From an uncultured Oscillospiraceae bacterium (GTDB lineage Bacteria; Bacillota; Clostridia; Oscillospirales; Oscillospiraceae), in contig CAKTQP010000010.1 of assembly GCA_934597165.1 (NCBI GenBank), positions 1 to 52,754 on the forward strand: DNA of 52,754 nucleotides, given 5' to 3'. The notes beneath the pieces were generated by a model. It was not told where the DNA came from. It made no database searches and saw only the letters and a list, made by a program, of their open reading frames with translations. A program made the position numbers and the translations under genes. Below are positions 33,036 to 41,978 of this stretch, piece by piece (the first letter of the stretch is position 1; every line of letters starts with the position of its first letter).

Positions 33036-35369
33036 TCACAAAAGCGTCCGCTCCCTGGTCGCCTTCTGTATCTGGAACTCCAGCGTGATGGACAGATTTT
33101 TATCCCCATCATAAACATCCGCCGTATAACTCCCCTTACGTTTTATGTTCGGCAAGCTAAATTTCGCATACTTCTGATCCTCCACAAATACGCCATCATA
33201 AGGTTCCCCCTTGACATAGATCCGAGGATGCTGTAGGGGAATGTTGGAGTACAGCGTCAATTCTGTCGCATGGCCGAAAGGAATGACCGGGTTCACAAAG
33301 CAGATCTCCAAGTGATTGGGCTTCTTAGACAGTACGATGATCGGAACCAGCACTTCCTCCAGAGAAGCCCCGCCGTGAACCTCTACATTCGCCTTTCGAC
33401 CACCCTTAAACCGTTCATAATTGGCCAGCACGGCATAGCCATCCTCATATGCCGCAAACGGCAGACCAGGATCCTCGTCCGCCGGGCAACAGCGACCGCT
33501 ATGCTCTCCCGCTTCCTCCAGCGCAATGGATGCTGCAACCTCATGTCCATAACGGACCGCTAGTCTACTCGCCCCGTGATCGGAGACGATCAGTGCCTTC
33601 TCCACCAATCCTTGCAATAGCATGGATTGGATCTTGCGCAGCTGTTCTTCAATGACCTCCAGCTCTTCAAACAGATGGGTGGGATACACACACTTCTGAT
33701 AATTGTAGATCTGACTGTGATGCTTCATTTCATCCAGCTGCTCGATCTTGCACCAGTTCCCATCCGGGAAGTACTGCAAAAACTCCTTGTTTTTTTCCGT
33801 GATAGAAGGCAGCTCACAGCGCCCGATGGCAACTTCCGAGAGCAGACCATACTCCTCACATTTCGCCAAAATGAACGAGAGGTATTCCACGCCAAGGGCA
33901 TCGAAGAAAAACAGCTGCATCTGCTTCTTGTCCATCCGGGACACGATACTGCTGCGCGGTTGCAGCTTATTATAGGGACGGGAAATCGCATACGCATTCA
34001 CCGTCTCTAGGAAGGCCGGATCCAGCCTGTTGGTCAGCTTTTGCACTTTATATTCCGCGAAATATCGCGTAAAAGCGTCTCGGAGCGACGCCTCCGACTC
34101 TGGCAACTTCGTATTCGACAGATCGAACTGGAACTCGCTCATGTACAACGCCAGCGCCTTGGACATCCCCTTCACCGCTCGGCTCAGCTCCTCTTCGGTA
34201 TACGCATAGAGGCTGAGGCAGCGGAGGAATTCATATTTCTCTCGCTCACTCTCCTCTGAGAGGTAGAAGACCGCATTCTTTTGGTGCCGTCCCAGTTTGT
34301 CGCAGTACCGATCGATCAGGGGCAGGTTCTCCGGAAATTGCTTCAGCAACCTTCTCCGCTCCCAGAGCAATTCTTCAAAATCAGGATGCTCCACCTCGAT
34401 CTCCGCCAGATCCAAGTACAGATGCTCCTCCAACGTCTCATACTGTTCCGAATGAGGTAGGACATAGGACAGATACCGATTGTTCTGCTCGCCAAATACC
34501 TTTAAGGAGAGCCACAACAACCACGCCGTCTCCTCGTCGCCCCGTTCTGTCACATCCCCCCAGTGCGTAGAGAGATTTGCGGTCGAGCCAAAGACATGGC
34601 AAACCAGTGCCGCAAAGCTGTGATAGGGCTCCATCTGTTCCCCCAGCCAGCTCCACTGCGCCTCGGTGCCATAGGTCTTTTTCGTCGCGCCGCCGATGTC
34701 CGCATATCGTGCCGCCAGGGACTCATAAATGCCATCTGCATCGGAAATGGGATAGATCGCCCGCCGAAACAGTCTGCTGGGAAGGGCGCTGAGCACCGTG
34801 AACACGGGCTGCCGTTCTCGTTGTGCATCGGTAAGCTTTTCCAAATGCGCCAACAGCTGGCTGAAACTCTGCATGGGCGCGTCCCCTACGCAATCTTTCG
34901 GCGTCTTCGCCAGTTTGATCTGCGGCAAGATCGAGCTCTCCCCTGCCACGAAAACAACACGATGTCCCACCCGCAGGTCTCTCCGCACGAACTTTTCAAG
35001 CACCTGTTCACAGTGATCCAACAATACCACGCCGTAGCCACGGATGGACTGCCCCAGCAGTTCATCTAACGTGGCTTCCAGGGTGGACGCATCCCGGAGC
35101 ATCAGCGCCTGTGAGAGGCCCACCAGCACATACGCTCCCGCACCAGAACAGGCCGCGATCGCCCCATCCACATCTGGGAGTCCATTCGGCGTGCGCCAAT
35201 CGGACGCACATACATAGGTTTTGCTGCTATCTGTCTGCAATCGCACCCGAATCTCCTGATAGACATCATAGTTTTCCGTATTGATGAGCAGAAAATGACC
35301 TGTACGTTTGCCTTCAAAATATGCGCTAATATGCGCATCAAAGCATTCCTTTGCGTTGGTGCACCGCAT
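33036..35369 (-). CDS. pglZ: PglZ-domain protein of type 4 BREX
   Basis: 777 residues from ATG 35369. The C-terminal half carries the PglZ (alkaline-phosphatase-like) domain: LFFFDALGVEYL (metal-binding Asp, about 489), SDHGASRLAV (about 596) and HGGASLEEVLVPI (about 665). The N-terminal half is helical, and a beta-rich tail follows the PglZ domain. PglZ is the core protein of every BREX type. I prefer ATG 35369, with AGGAGG 7 bases upstream, over GTG 35384, which overlaps the brxC stop. Confidence 0.92.
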   Translation of the reverse strand: MRCTNAKECFDAHISAYFEGKRTGHFLLINTENYDVYQEIRVRLQTDSSKTYVCASDWRTPNGLPDVDGAIAACSGAGAYVLVGLSQALMLRDASTLEATLDELLGQSIRGYGVVLLDHCEQVLEKFVRRDLRVGHRVVFVAGESSILPQIKLAKTPKDCVGDAPMQSFSQLLAHLEKLTDAQRERQPVFTVLSALPSRLFRRAIYPISDADGIYESLAARYADIGGATKKTYGTEAQWSWLGEQMEPYHSFAALVCHVFGSTANLSTHWGDVTERGDEETAWLLWLSLKVFGEQNNRYLSYVLPHSEQYETLEEHLYLDLAEIEVEHPDFEELLWERRRLLKQFPENLPLIDRYCDKLGRHQKNAVFYLSEESEREKYEFLRCLSLYAYTEEELSRAVKGMSKALALYMSEFQFDLSNTKLPESEASLRDAFTRYFAEYKVQKLTNRLDPAFLETVNAYAISRPYNKLQPRSSIVSRMDKKQMQLFFFDALGVEYLSFILAKCEEYGLLSEVAIGRCELPSITEKNKEFLQYFPDGNWCKIEQLDEMKHHSQIYNYQKCVYPTHLFEELEVIEEQLRKIQSMLLQGLVEKALIVSDHGASRLAVRYGHEVAASIALEEAGEHSGRCCPADEDPGLPFAAYEDGYAVLANYERFKGGRKANVEVHGGASLEEVLVPIIVLSKKPNHLEICFVNPVIPFGHATELTLYSNIPLQHPRIYVKGEPYDGVFVEDQKYAKFSLPNIKRKGSYTADVYDGDKNLSITLEFQIQKATRERTLL

Positions 35370-35380
35370 GAGCAGCCTCC

Positions 35381-38300
35381 TCACTCATTATTCTTCAAGA
35401 TCTCCATTCCCACGGTCAGATTATCCGCGATCAACTCGCTGAGGTACTGGCGCAGCCGGCTGGCATCCATCTGATCGATCACCGCCATCGCCCGCTCGCA
35501 ACCCGTGAGCTTGTACTGTTTTTCTGCCAACACCTTCAGGCGATTTTGGACCGAAGAGTTATCCATCCAGTTGTACACCTTATCTGAAATCCGATCTTTC
35601 AGGTCCCCACGCACGCGATCTACATCCTGTAACATGATCCCATACTCTCCGACCACTCTCTGCATAAAGCAGCGATCTCGCTCCTGCGGATCGTTGAGCC
35701 GGTCATAGAAGGTCGCATTCTCGACGTAAGCGGTCGCTTTGTCAATATCCGCATCCGAGGCAGAGTGGGCACAGATGATGCCGAACATTTCCTTCGCCTC
35801 TCCCCGCTCTGTGTCGTCAAACATACAAAGGATGGGCGTGTCAAACTGATCCGACCACTGTTCTGGGTCTTTTGTCTTTGTCTTCCGGTGCCAAAGCTCC
35901 TTGAGCTGCGACCGTTTGAGTTTTTTCCTGCGTTCGTTCAATTTTTCTTCAATGTACTGGTAATACTCCGTGGCAGACTTGGTAAACTGTCCTCTCGGCA
36001 ACTCCTTGAAAAACTCCTCAACAGCCTGCTCCTCTATGTCATCCAGGAACACGGTAGCAGCCTGCTTGAAGTAGGAAAATTGATCCTGATAGAACTGCTG
36101 GAACGGCTCGCTCTGGGTGAGGAGCAGATCGTAAAACGTCTGCTTATACTGCTCCTGCAACTGCCCACTTTCCTTCATGTAACGGAGCTGTTCCAAGAAC
36201 GGACTCAAGTCCCCCACATACTTCCGCAGGACTTCATTGGGGATGCGGATGTTGTTCGAACGCTTATTCCACTCCATGACCACATCCCGGAGGTTGGTAC
36301 ATTTGGGCAGGATCCGGTTGCTCTCGGCAATGATATGGTATTCCAGGATGACATCCGAGATCTTCTCATCCGCCGTCTCGGTGTTCCAGACCCAGTTGGC
36401 CGCATCGGCGTTGAACTTCTGCTTCACCTGATCCAGATAAGCTCCGTTGTCCCCAATTTCCGCCGCCAATTCCGGGAGCACGCCCCCCTGATAGCTGCCG
36501 ATGTACGCCAGCATCCCGTTCCGGCACAGTTCATTGGTCAGCAGCTGTGCCAGATCCTGCGCAATGGCCGGATTCTCCTTCATCAGGTTGCCGATCTCGT
36601 CCGCCAGTTCACTCTCCGTCTTCCGGTTGCTGTTGGCCGTGTTGGCAATACCGCAGTATGCGTCAATGACCGTTACGATCTGTTCTTTGGGACTGGACAG
36701 GGTGACGGTATCCAAGATGTATTTCAAGCACCAGATCGGGAAGGTCAGTCCCCGCATCTTCACGCGGATCTGATCCCGAGCGCTCTCCACAGAGCCGCAG
36801 CGTTCCATGGGGATAGCGAAAGCGGTGGATGTTCCCTGTAAGAAGCAACGCTTGCTGGCGCTCATGGCGACAATGTACTCGTCCTTGTACTTGGGGCTGG
36901 GGGTGACCTTCTGATCCAGCGCCTTCTTCACCATCTGCTTCATTTTTTCCTGTGTCATGCTCTCACTGGTGGAGCCATTGCTCCAAAAGTAATTTGCATT
37001 GGCATATTCTTTTAAAACGAAGCCCAAAACAAACGCCGTCACATTGCTGGGGATAAATCCAAAGGGCGCACCTTCCAGCGCCTCAAAGATTTCGAGTATA
37101 CTGATCCTGCCATCCGGCCTGTCGAACCCCTTGTTTATGGTGTCGATGACTTTCTGCTTGATCCTGACGATCGCAAGGCTCTTGTTCGCCGGATCCTCCC
37201 AATAATTGTCGACTTTCCAAGCACCTTTCAACGCATTGGCCAGGCTCATCCGCTCATTATGATCGGCACTGTAACTCTGTTTCAGCTCCTGTGCCATACC
37301 GAGCTGCGCACCCTGGCCCATGTTCCCCCTCGTGAACATGGTATCATTCAACGTGTACTGCTCCAAGCCGCAGGGGTACATCTCACGATTGATCCTCTGC
37401 AGCTCCTCATGTAGCACCCTCGCGTTGGCCACTCGGATGCCGCTCTTATTCTCCGGTGTGTAGAGCATGAACGCGCCATTGGAAATGTTCTGCTGCCAGC
37501 TGCTCAGGCACCGCTTGGCGCTCTCTTCAAAGCCCCGCGCCTGCTGACGATTACTCTTGGCATAGTTCTTACTATAGGCCGTATTATCAATGTACTGCGT
37601 CAAAAGATCCTCGCCCATAGGGACCAAGCTCTCAATGAAAAACAGCTGGTTGGAAGGGTCATTGATGGCCTTTCTGATCCCATTCTTGATGCTGGCCGCC
37701 TCTGCGTCATTGAGCGCAAAGGAGACAACGGCCTGGAACCGGTTCGGCTGGATCGCACCTTTCGCTTTATTCACGACTAGGGTGAAGTTCGCCGCAGCGG
37801 CTCCCATCAAGCGATACCGCTCCCGGATGGCAGCCGGCAGCTGCACCGCATCCTTGATCAGTTCCGCGGACACGATCAGATCCTGTGTCTTCACCCCGTT
37901 CCGGGTCTCCTCTTTCAGCTTCTCCAGCTTCCCTCGGTCACCGCCGCGGTTGGCAGCTGTATATTCCTTTATACCGGTACCCGGTTTCTCAAACAAGAAT
38001 TCCTTCTGACTCAAGCCGGCCGCGATATTTTTTGCCTTCCCCTTCGCCCAATCTGTGCCATTGAACGCCAGGTCAATGTTCTGCTCGCTGGGACGGAGCA
38101 ATTCTACTTTTTCGACCTTCAGAGAGATCGCCTCCAGCAGGAGAGCAGTCTTGTAGACCCGCTCCTCATTGGGCGTCAGGCTCCCTTCCTTCCGCTGATT
38201 ATAGGCGTCCAAAACGCCCCGCACTTGATCGCTCAATCCGCCCTGTCCCTTGCCGGTGAAGAAATCCCAGAGCATATCAATGGTCAGCAAATTCGTCTCA

Positions 38301-39616
38301 TCTTCCGGGCCATACTCGTTGATAAACCACTTAAACCCTTTGGCCTCTGTCATATCGTTGCTGATGATGAAGTCGAACATACTGCGGGCGTTGGAGTTGA
38401 AGGCCACCGACATATGCTTCAGCAGCAGCGCGGCATAGGGATGGATAGGTACGATAGATTGCAGTTCTGCGTCTGAGATCACCGTTTTGGAACCCATCGT
38501 GGCACGTTTCTGCGCACTTCTGATGATGGTGTCTCGCACCCCTGCCAACTCCTCGTTCAGCTCCGGCTTAAAGGTCTCCTCCCATTCCGGCTGCAACACC
38601 GGGTCGCTAGTGGTCTTCATGGCCTGCGCCATCAGGCGGAACGCCATGTTTTCCGGCAGCTCGATGCGGACCGTTCCGCCGCCGACGAAACGATCCAAGA
38701 TCTTCTTGCGCACTTCCCGATCCTGGATGAGCTCCGTACTCTTATGGGTGACGATGAGGAAGTAAAATGGGTGGGACTGACTGACCTCCGCCAGCGTCTG
38801 GAAGCCGGTCAGGGAATTGGGGTTATTGACGAAATATTCGGTGAACTCATCCCAAACGAACAGGATTGCCGAAATATCGTTCTCCTCAATGATGCTCTTG
38901 ATCCACTGGCACATGGCCGCCATATCCAGCCGCAACGCCGTGATACCGTTGTCCTCTGCGACCCGCAGGATATTGCGCATCATCTTGGATACCACAGCTT
39001 CGTTCTCCGTATGCTTCAGGATCTCCAGCACCTCGTCCACATGTCTGCCGCCAAAGTCCAGCATGTAATGGTCTTCCTGGATCAGGCTGTCAAAATAGAT
39101 CCGGTTGGCTTCCTTCTCCTCCAACCACTTGATCGCCGCATCCCGCAGGGAAGATTCCCCTCGATTTTGGATGCCATGCTCCTGCAGGGCATCGGTGATG
39201 CTATCCTGGATGGCAAGGATCAGATCTTGGTCGGAGCGGATGGACGCGGAGCCAATGCGGTGGATGGTGATCAACCGACCATTATTTTTGTCAGCAATGA
39301 GCTTCTCGCAAAGATCCTCTTTTAACCCATAATCTGCAAAGTAATGGCGGACTTCCTCATCGCTGGCCTCCAGCAGAGATTTTACGGTCAAGGCCGCATG
39401 GGATTTACCGGTACCATAGGCGCCTTCCACCCACAGAGAACGGGAGTCCTTGCCAGAGAGCATCGTGTGGGTCTTCTCCAGCAGATTGACAAAGGTCTCG
39501 TGGGGATAAAAGGCGTCCCACTTGACCTGGCCGGATTGGATCAGATCCGCAGTCACGGCAGCATAATATTTGGGGTCGATATCAAAATAGTCTACATATA
39601 GTTTCTTTTCTTCCAT
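35381..39616 (-). CDS. brxC: BrxC-type large P-loop ATPase of type 4 BREX
   Basis: 1411 residues starting MEEKKLYVDYFDIDP at ATG 39616 (GAGGAGAG just upstream). An N-terminal AAA+ ATPase shows Walker A GAYGTGKS (65-72) and Walker B ILFVWDEF (251-258). The remaining 1100 residues are helical with several predicted coiled segments and no recognised enzyme motif, as usual for BrxC/PglY. BrxC is the large ATPase of the BREX complex, thought to act with PglZ on DNA. The frame is open upstream into the brxP region, but the extra sequence is not BrxC-like. Confidence 0.9.
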   Translation of the reverse strand: MEEKKLYVDYFDIDPKYYAAVTADLIQSGQVKWDAFYPHETFVNLLEKTHTMLSGKDSRSLWVEGAYGTGKSHAALTVKSLLEASDEEVRHYFADYGLKEDLCEKLIADKNNGRLITIHRIGSASIRSDQDLILAIQDSITDALQEHGIQNRGESSLRDAAIKWLEEKEANRIYFDSLIQEDHYMLDFGGRHVDEVLEILKHTENEAVVSKMMRNILRVAEDNGITALRLDMAAMCQWIKSIIEENDISAILFVWDEFTEYFVNNPNSLTGFQTLAEVSQSHPFYFLIVTHKSTELIQDREVRKKILDRFVGGGTVRIELPENMAFRLMAQAMKTTSDPVLQPEWEETFKPELNEELAGVRDTIIRSAQKRATMGSKTVISDAELQSIVPIHPYAALLLKHMSVAFNSNARSMFDFIISNDMTEAKGFKWFINEYGPEDETNLLTIDMLWDFFTGKGQGGLSDQVRGVLDAYNQRKEGSLTPNEERVYKTALLLEAISLKVEKVELLRPSEQNIDLAFNGTDWAKGKAKNIAAGLSQKEFLFEKPGTGIKEYTAANRGGDRGKLEKLKEETRNGVKTQDLIVSAELIKDAVQLPAAIRERYRLMGAAAANFTLVVNKAKGAIQPNRFQAVVSFALNDAEAASIKNGIRKAINDPSNQLFFIESLVPMGEDLLTQYIDNTAYSKNYAKSNRQQARGFEESAKRCLSSWQQNISNGAFMLYTPENKSGIRVANARVLHEELQRINREMYPCGLEQYTLNDTMFTRGNMGQGAQLGMAQELKQSYSADHNERMSLANALKGAWKVDNYWEDPANKSLAIVRIKQKVIDTINKGFDRPDGRISILEIFEALEGAPFGFIPSNVTAFVLGFVLKEYANANYFWSNGSTSESMTQEKMKQMVKKALDQKVTPSPKYKDEYIVAMSASKRCFLQGTSTAFAIPMERCGSVESARDQIRVKMRGLTFPIWCLKYILDTVTLSSPKEQIVTVIDAYCGIANTANSNRKTESELADEIGNLMKENPAIAQDLAQLLTNELCRNGMLAYIGSYQGGVLPELAAEIGDNGAYLDQVKQKFNADAANWVWNTETADEKISDVILEYHIIAESNRILPKCTNLRDVVMEWNKRSNNIRIPNEVLRKYVGDLSPFLEQLRYMKESGQLQEQYKQTFYDLLLTQSEPFQQFYQDQFSYFKQAATVFLDDIEEQAVEEFFKELPRGQFTKSATEYYQYIEEKLNERRKKLKRSQLKELWHRKTKTKDPEQWSDQFDTPILCMFDDTERGEAKEMFGIICAHSASDADIDKATAYVENATFYDRLNDPQERDRCFMQRVVGEYGIMLQDVDRVRGDLKDRISDKVYNWMDNSSVQNRLKVLAEKQYKLTGCERAMAVIDQMDASRLRQYLSELIADNLTVGMEILKNNE

Positions 39617-39638
39617 GTTTCTCTCTCCTCGCTGCCGC

Positions 39639-40406
39639 TTAAAATAGCGCCAAGACGTCCTGAGCGGTCTTCTCCGGGCGAAGGCTGATGGTATCCAGGT
39701 CAAGGGAAAAGCTCGCGGAGATGAATTCCGGATAATTGACGGACAGGCCGTTGAGGATGGACACCATCGCGTCATAGTCCAACCCGAAAATACGCGTGGG
39801 ACTGATGCCGTCCCGCTCGATGGAGTCATCGAGCAGGGTGGTCAGCGAGAACTGATGATAGTCTCCGCAGTGCTCGGCAAACTGGTAGAGGCTGTAGAGA
39901 ATGACACGGGGGTCGGGGTCGAGCCAGGACTTCCTTGTGATAGAAAGCGCTCTTCTCTTCTCCTTATAAACATGTCCAAAGCCTACTTCACACAGCGGTA
40001 ATTCACACATCCTGCTAAGGGAGCTAAAAATGTCATTTGTCCAGCTTTCTTTTGCGCCTGCATCGACCATTGCGTTTGCCAAATACTTTTTGGAATATTC
40101 TTCGCCAAATGTAGTATTTTTTACATACCATCCCACCTGAGGCGCATAACACAAATTAACAAATATGATTGCCCATGCGGAAGGATTGTCAAGTCCCATC
40201 GCCTCGATTTTTTGCGCGGTACCAGAAAAACCATTGTTATCCAGCAGTTGTGCATCCCTTAGGAAGCGTTTGAAAAAGTTATACATCTGTGACCCCAATG
40301 TATGATTCTCATCAAACGTATCCTTAAATTCAAAATACTGCTTGATCCACTCCATCTTTGGTGCATGATGTGAGTAGCTATTTAAGCTCATCTTTTTTCC
40401 AGCCAT
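39639..40406 (-). CDS. Probable independently translated DUF4007 protein inside brxP
   Basis: Inside brxP, in frame, an AAAGGAGG at 40414-40421 stands 7 bases before an ATG at 40406 (codon 521 of BrxP). Translation from there gives a 255-residue protein, MAGKKMSLNS onward, which is the whole DUF4007 domain. DUF4007 proteins also occur as separate genes beside PAPS-reductase-like genes. The fused frame translates the ribosome site itself as KGGII. The cell may make both the fusion and the free domain. Confidence 0.7.
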   Translation of the reverse strand: MAGKKMSLNSYSHHAPKMEWIKQYFEFKDTFDENHTLGSQMYNFFKRFLRDAQLLDNNGFSGTAQKIEAMGLDNPSAWAIIFVNLCYAPQVGWYVKNTTFGEEYSKKYLANAMVDAGAKESWTNDIFSSLSRMCELPLCEVGFGHVYKEKRRALSITRKSWLDPDPRVILYSLYQFAEHCGDYHQFSLTTLLDDSIERDGISPTRIFGLDYDAMVSILNGLSVNYPEFISASFSLDLDTISLRPEKTAQDVLALF

Positions 40407-41966
40407 GATAATTCCTCCTTTTGGTTGTTCTAATGATTTATAGACCAGACATCCCTTCTCGACTTTATGGCACTGTGCGCAGTGATGGCAGCGTTCGTCA
40501 ATTTTGGGGCTTCCATCAACAAAGCTTAAACAACCATATGGACAATCCGCCTGGCACACCTGACATCCAATGCAGCACGCCGCTTTCCGGAAGACCTCTT
40601 TGATCTGTTTTGAGAAATCCGGATTTTGTTTCACAACATTTTTATGTAGTCGAACACAGATATTCTCCTCGTCTTCAACCACCTCAAAAGGCAGCATCTC
40701 TTTCTGGAACTCTATGACATATGGAGAAGTATCATTTGCCAAAACACCGATCGTTTTTATCCACGTTTTCCAGTTTGTCCTTACGCCTTTGATATCCAAA
40801 ATAGTATTTCCCTGTTCGTCAACTTTTTCCTGATAGTTCAATGTTATCGCCAAGTCTCGCCCATTTTTTCTTGCCTTCCATCCACCATTTGCAATAAACT
40901 GCTCTAACGCCGTCTTATCCACAAAAGTGCCTTTATACGCTTCTCGGATTGCATCAACGAGCGCTTCAGCCTCCTGAATATAGCAATGATGATTCATAAA
41001 ATCGTTGCGCTCTGCTGCTCTCGGACAAATCAAGCACCCCGCCCGACGATTTCCCTTCTTATAAGCCTCATTTAGGCACAGCTTTTCTTGATAAATGTAC
41101 AGGAAAACTTCCGCTGAACTCCACTCCAGTATCGCATTGCAACTATATTGTCCCTTATGCTTGCTCCCATATGAAACATCGTCATACTTACTCCGTGCTA
41201 AACTTTCATCAGCTCGAACCCCGACAAATGCCATACCTGTAAAATCTGGCTTGCCCAACAATTCTCTCAATAACAGTATTTGAGGGGCTGTCTTATGTAC
41301 ACTACAACACCAACGTGTCACTGTTGCAGGCGGTCCAAATTTACTCCACGTTTCAATCGGTGAATATTCCGATCTTGACTCATAAAATTTAATGCCAACC
41401 TGTTCGCACTTCTTTCGGACACATTCTACTGCTGCATATGTATCAGAAAACTCCATTCTTGTATCCCCAAAGAGAACCAGGAAATCATCATGTGGTAATG
41501 TACGTTGTACAAGATCCAATGTTACAACACTATCTTTCCCCCCGCTAAATGCGACATAGAAAACATCAATCCGTTTCTTATACTTTCGATAGGTGTTATA
41601 GATATTCTGAATGGTCTCCTGCACCAACGACTCCATCACGGCCGCATTTTTAGCCACCATCTTTTCTATATCCACAAATTGCAACGGTTGCCCATCCGGC
41701 TCCGGTTCATCCAGGATCACCACCTCTGGCGGCGTATACAATGCGCCCCCCTTCGTCCGTGCCACCGTACGCCCCTGATAGATATAGTTATTTGCCTCCG
41801 CCCACATCAGCGGTGCGCTGTCGTCTTTGGGATAATTCCAATACTGGTCAAACCCCAAAATATCCAGCTCCTTATAGTAGACCGGTCGCGGCTCCTTGCT
41901 GAACTTCGATTGTTCCGTTGTCAGCAGCAATCCCCCGGTCTCTGCGTCCCATACATATTGGTACAT
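39639..41966 (-). CDS. brxP: BrxP, PAPS-reductase-like protein with ferredoxin and DUF4007 parts
   Basis: 775 residues. Domain order: an N-terminal segment (1-125); an adenine-nucleotide alpha-hydrolase/PAPS-reductase domain (126-340) with P-loop SGGKDS (141-146), RWCCSVHK (219-225) and GCLICP (310-315); a linker; two iron-sulfur-type Cys sets, Cys465/468/471/475 and Cys493/496/499/506; then a DUF4007 domain (521-775). The first half resembles DndC, which activates the DNA backbone for sulfur insertion. In type 4 BREX this gene takes the place of a methyltransferase. Direct evidence for sulfur chemistry is limited to these motifs and the desulfurase in the same operon. Confidence 0.9.
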   Translation of the reverse strand: MYQYVWDAETGGLLLTTEQSKFSKEPRPVYYKELDILGFDQYWNYPKDDSAPLMWAEANNYIYQGRTVARTKGGALYTPPEVVILDEPEPDGQPLQFVDIEKMVAKNAAVMESLVQETIQNIYNTYRKYKKRIDVFYVAFSGGKDSVVTLDLVQRTLPHDDFLVLFGDTRMEFSDTYAAVECVRKKCEQVGIKFYESRSEYSPIETWSKFGPPATVTRWCCSVHKTAPQILLLRELLGKPDFTGMAFVGVRADESLARSKYDDVSYGSKHKGQYSCNAILEWSSAEVFLYIYQEKLCLNEAYKKGNRRAGCLICPRAAERNDFMNHHCYIQEAEALVDAIREAYKGTFVDKTALEQFIANGGWKARKNGRDLAITLNYQEKVDEQGNTILDIKGVRTNWKTWIKTIGVLANDTSPYVIEFQKEMLPFEVVEDEENICVRLHKNVVKQNPDFSKQIKEVFRKAACCIGCQVCQADCPYGCLSFVDGSPKIDERCHHCAQCHKVEKGCLVYKSLEQPKGGIIMAGKKMSLNSYSHHAPKMEWIKQYFEFKDTFDENHTLGSQMYNFFKRFLRDAQLLDNNGFSGTAQKIEAMGLDNPSAWAIIFVNLCYAPQVGWYVKNTTFGEEYSKKYLANAMVDAGAKESWTNDIFSSLSRMCELPLCEVGFGHVYKEKRRALSITRKSWLDPDPRVILYSLYQFAEHCGDYHQFSLTTLLDDSIERDGISPTRIFGLDYDAMVSILNGLSVNYPEFISASFSLDLDTISLRPEKTAQDVLALF

Positions 41967-41978
41967 CGGGATAGTTCC

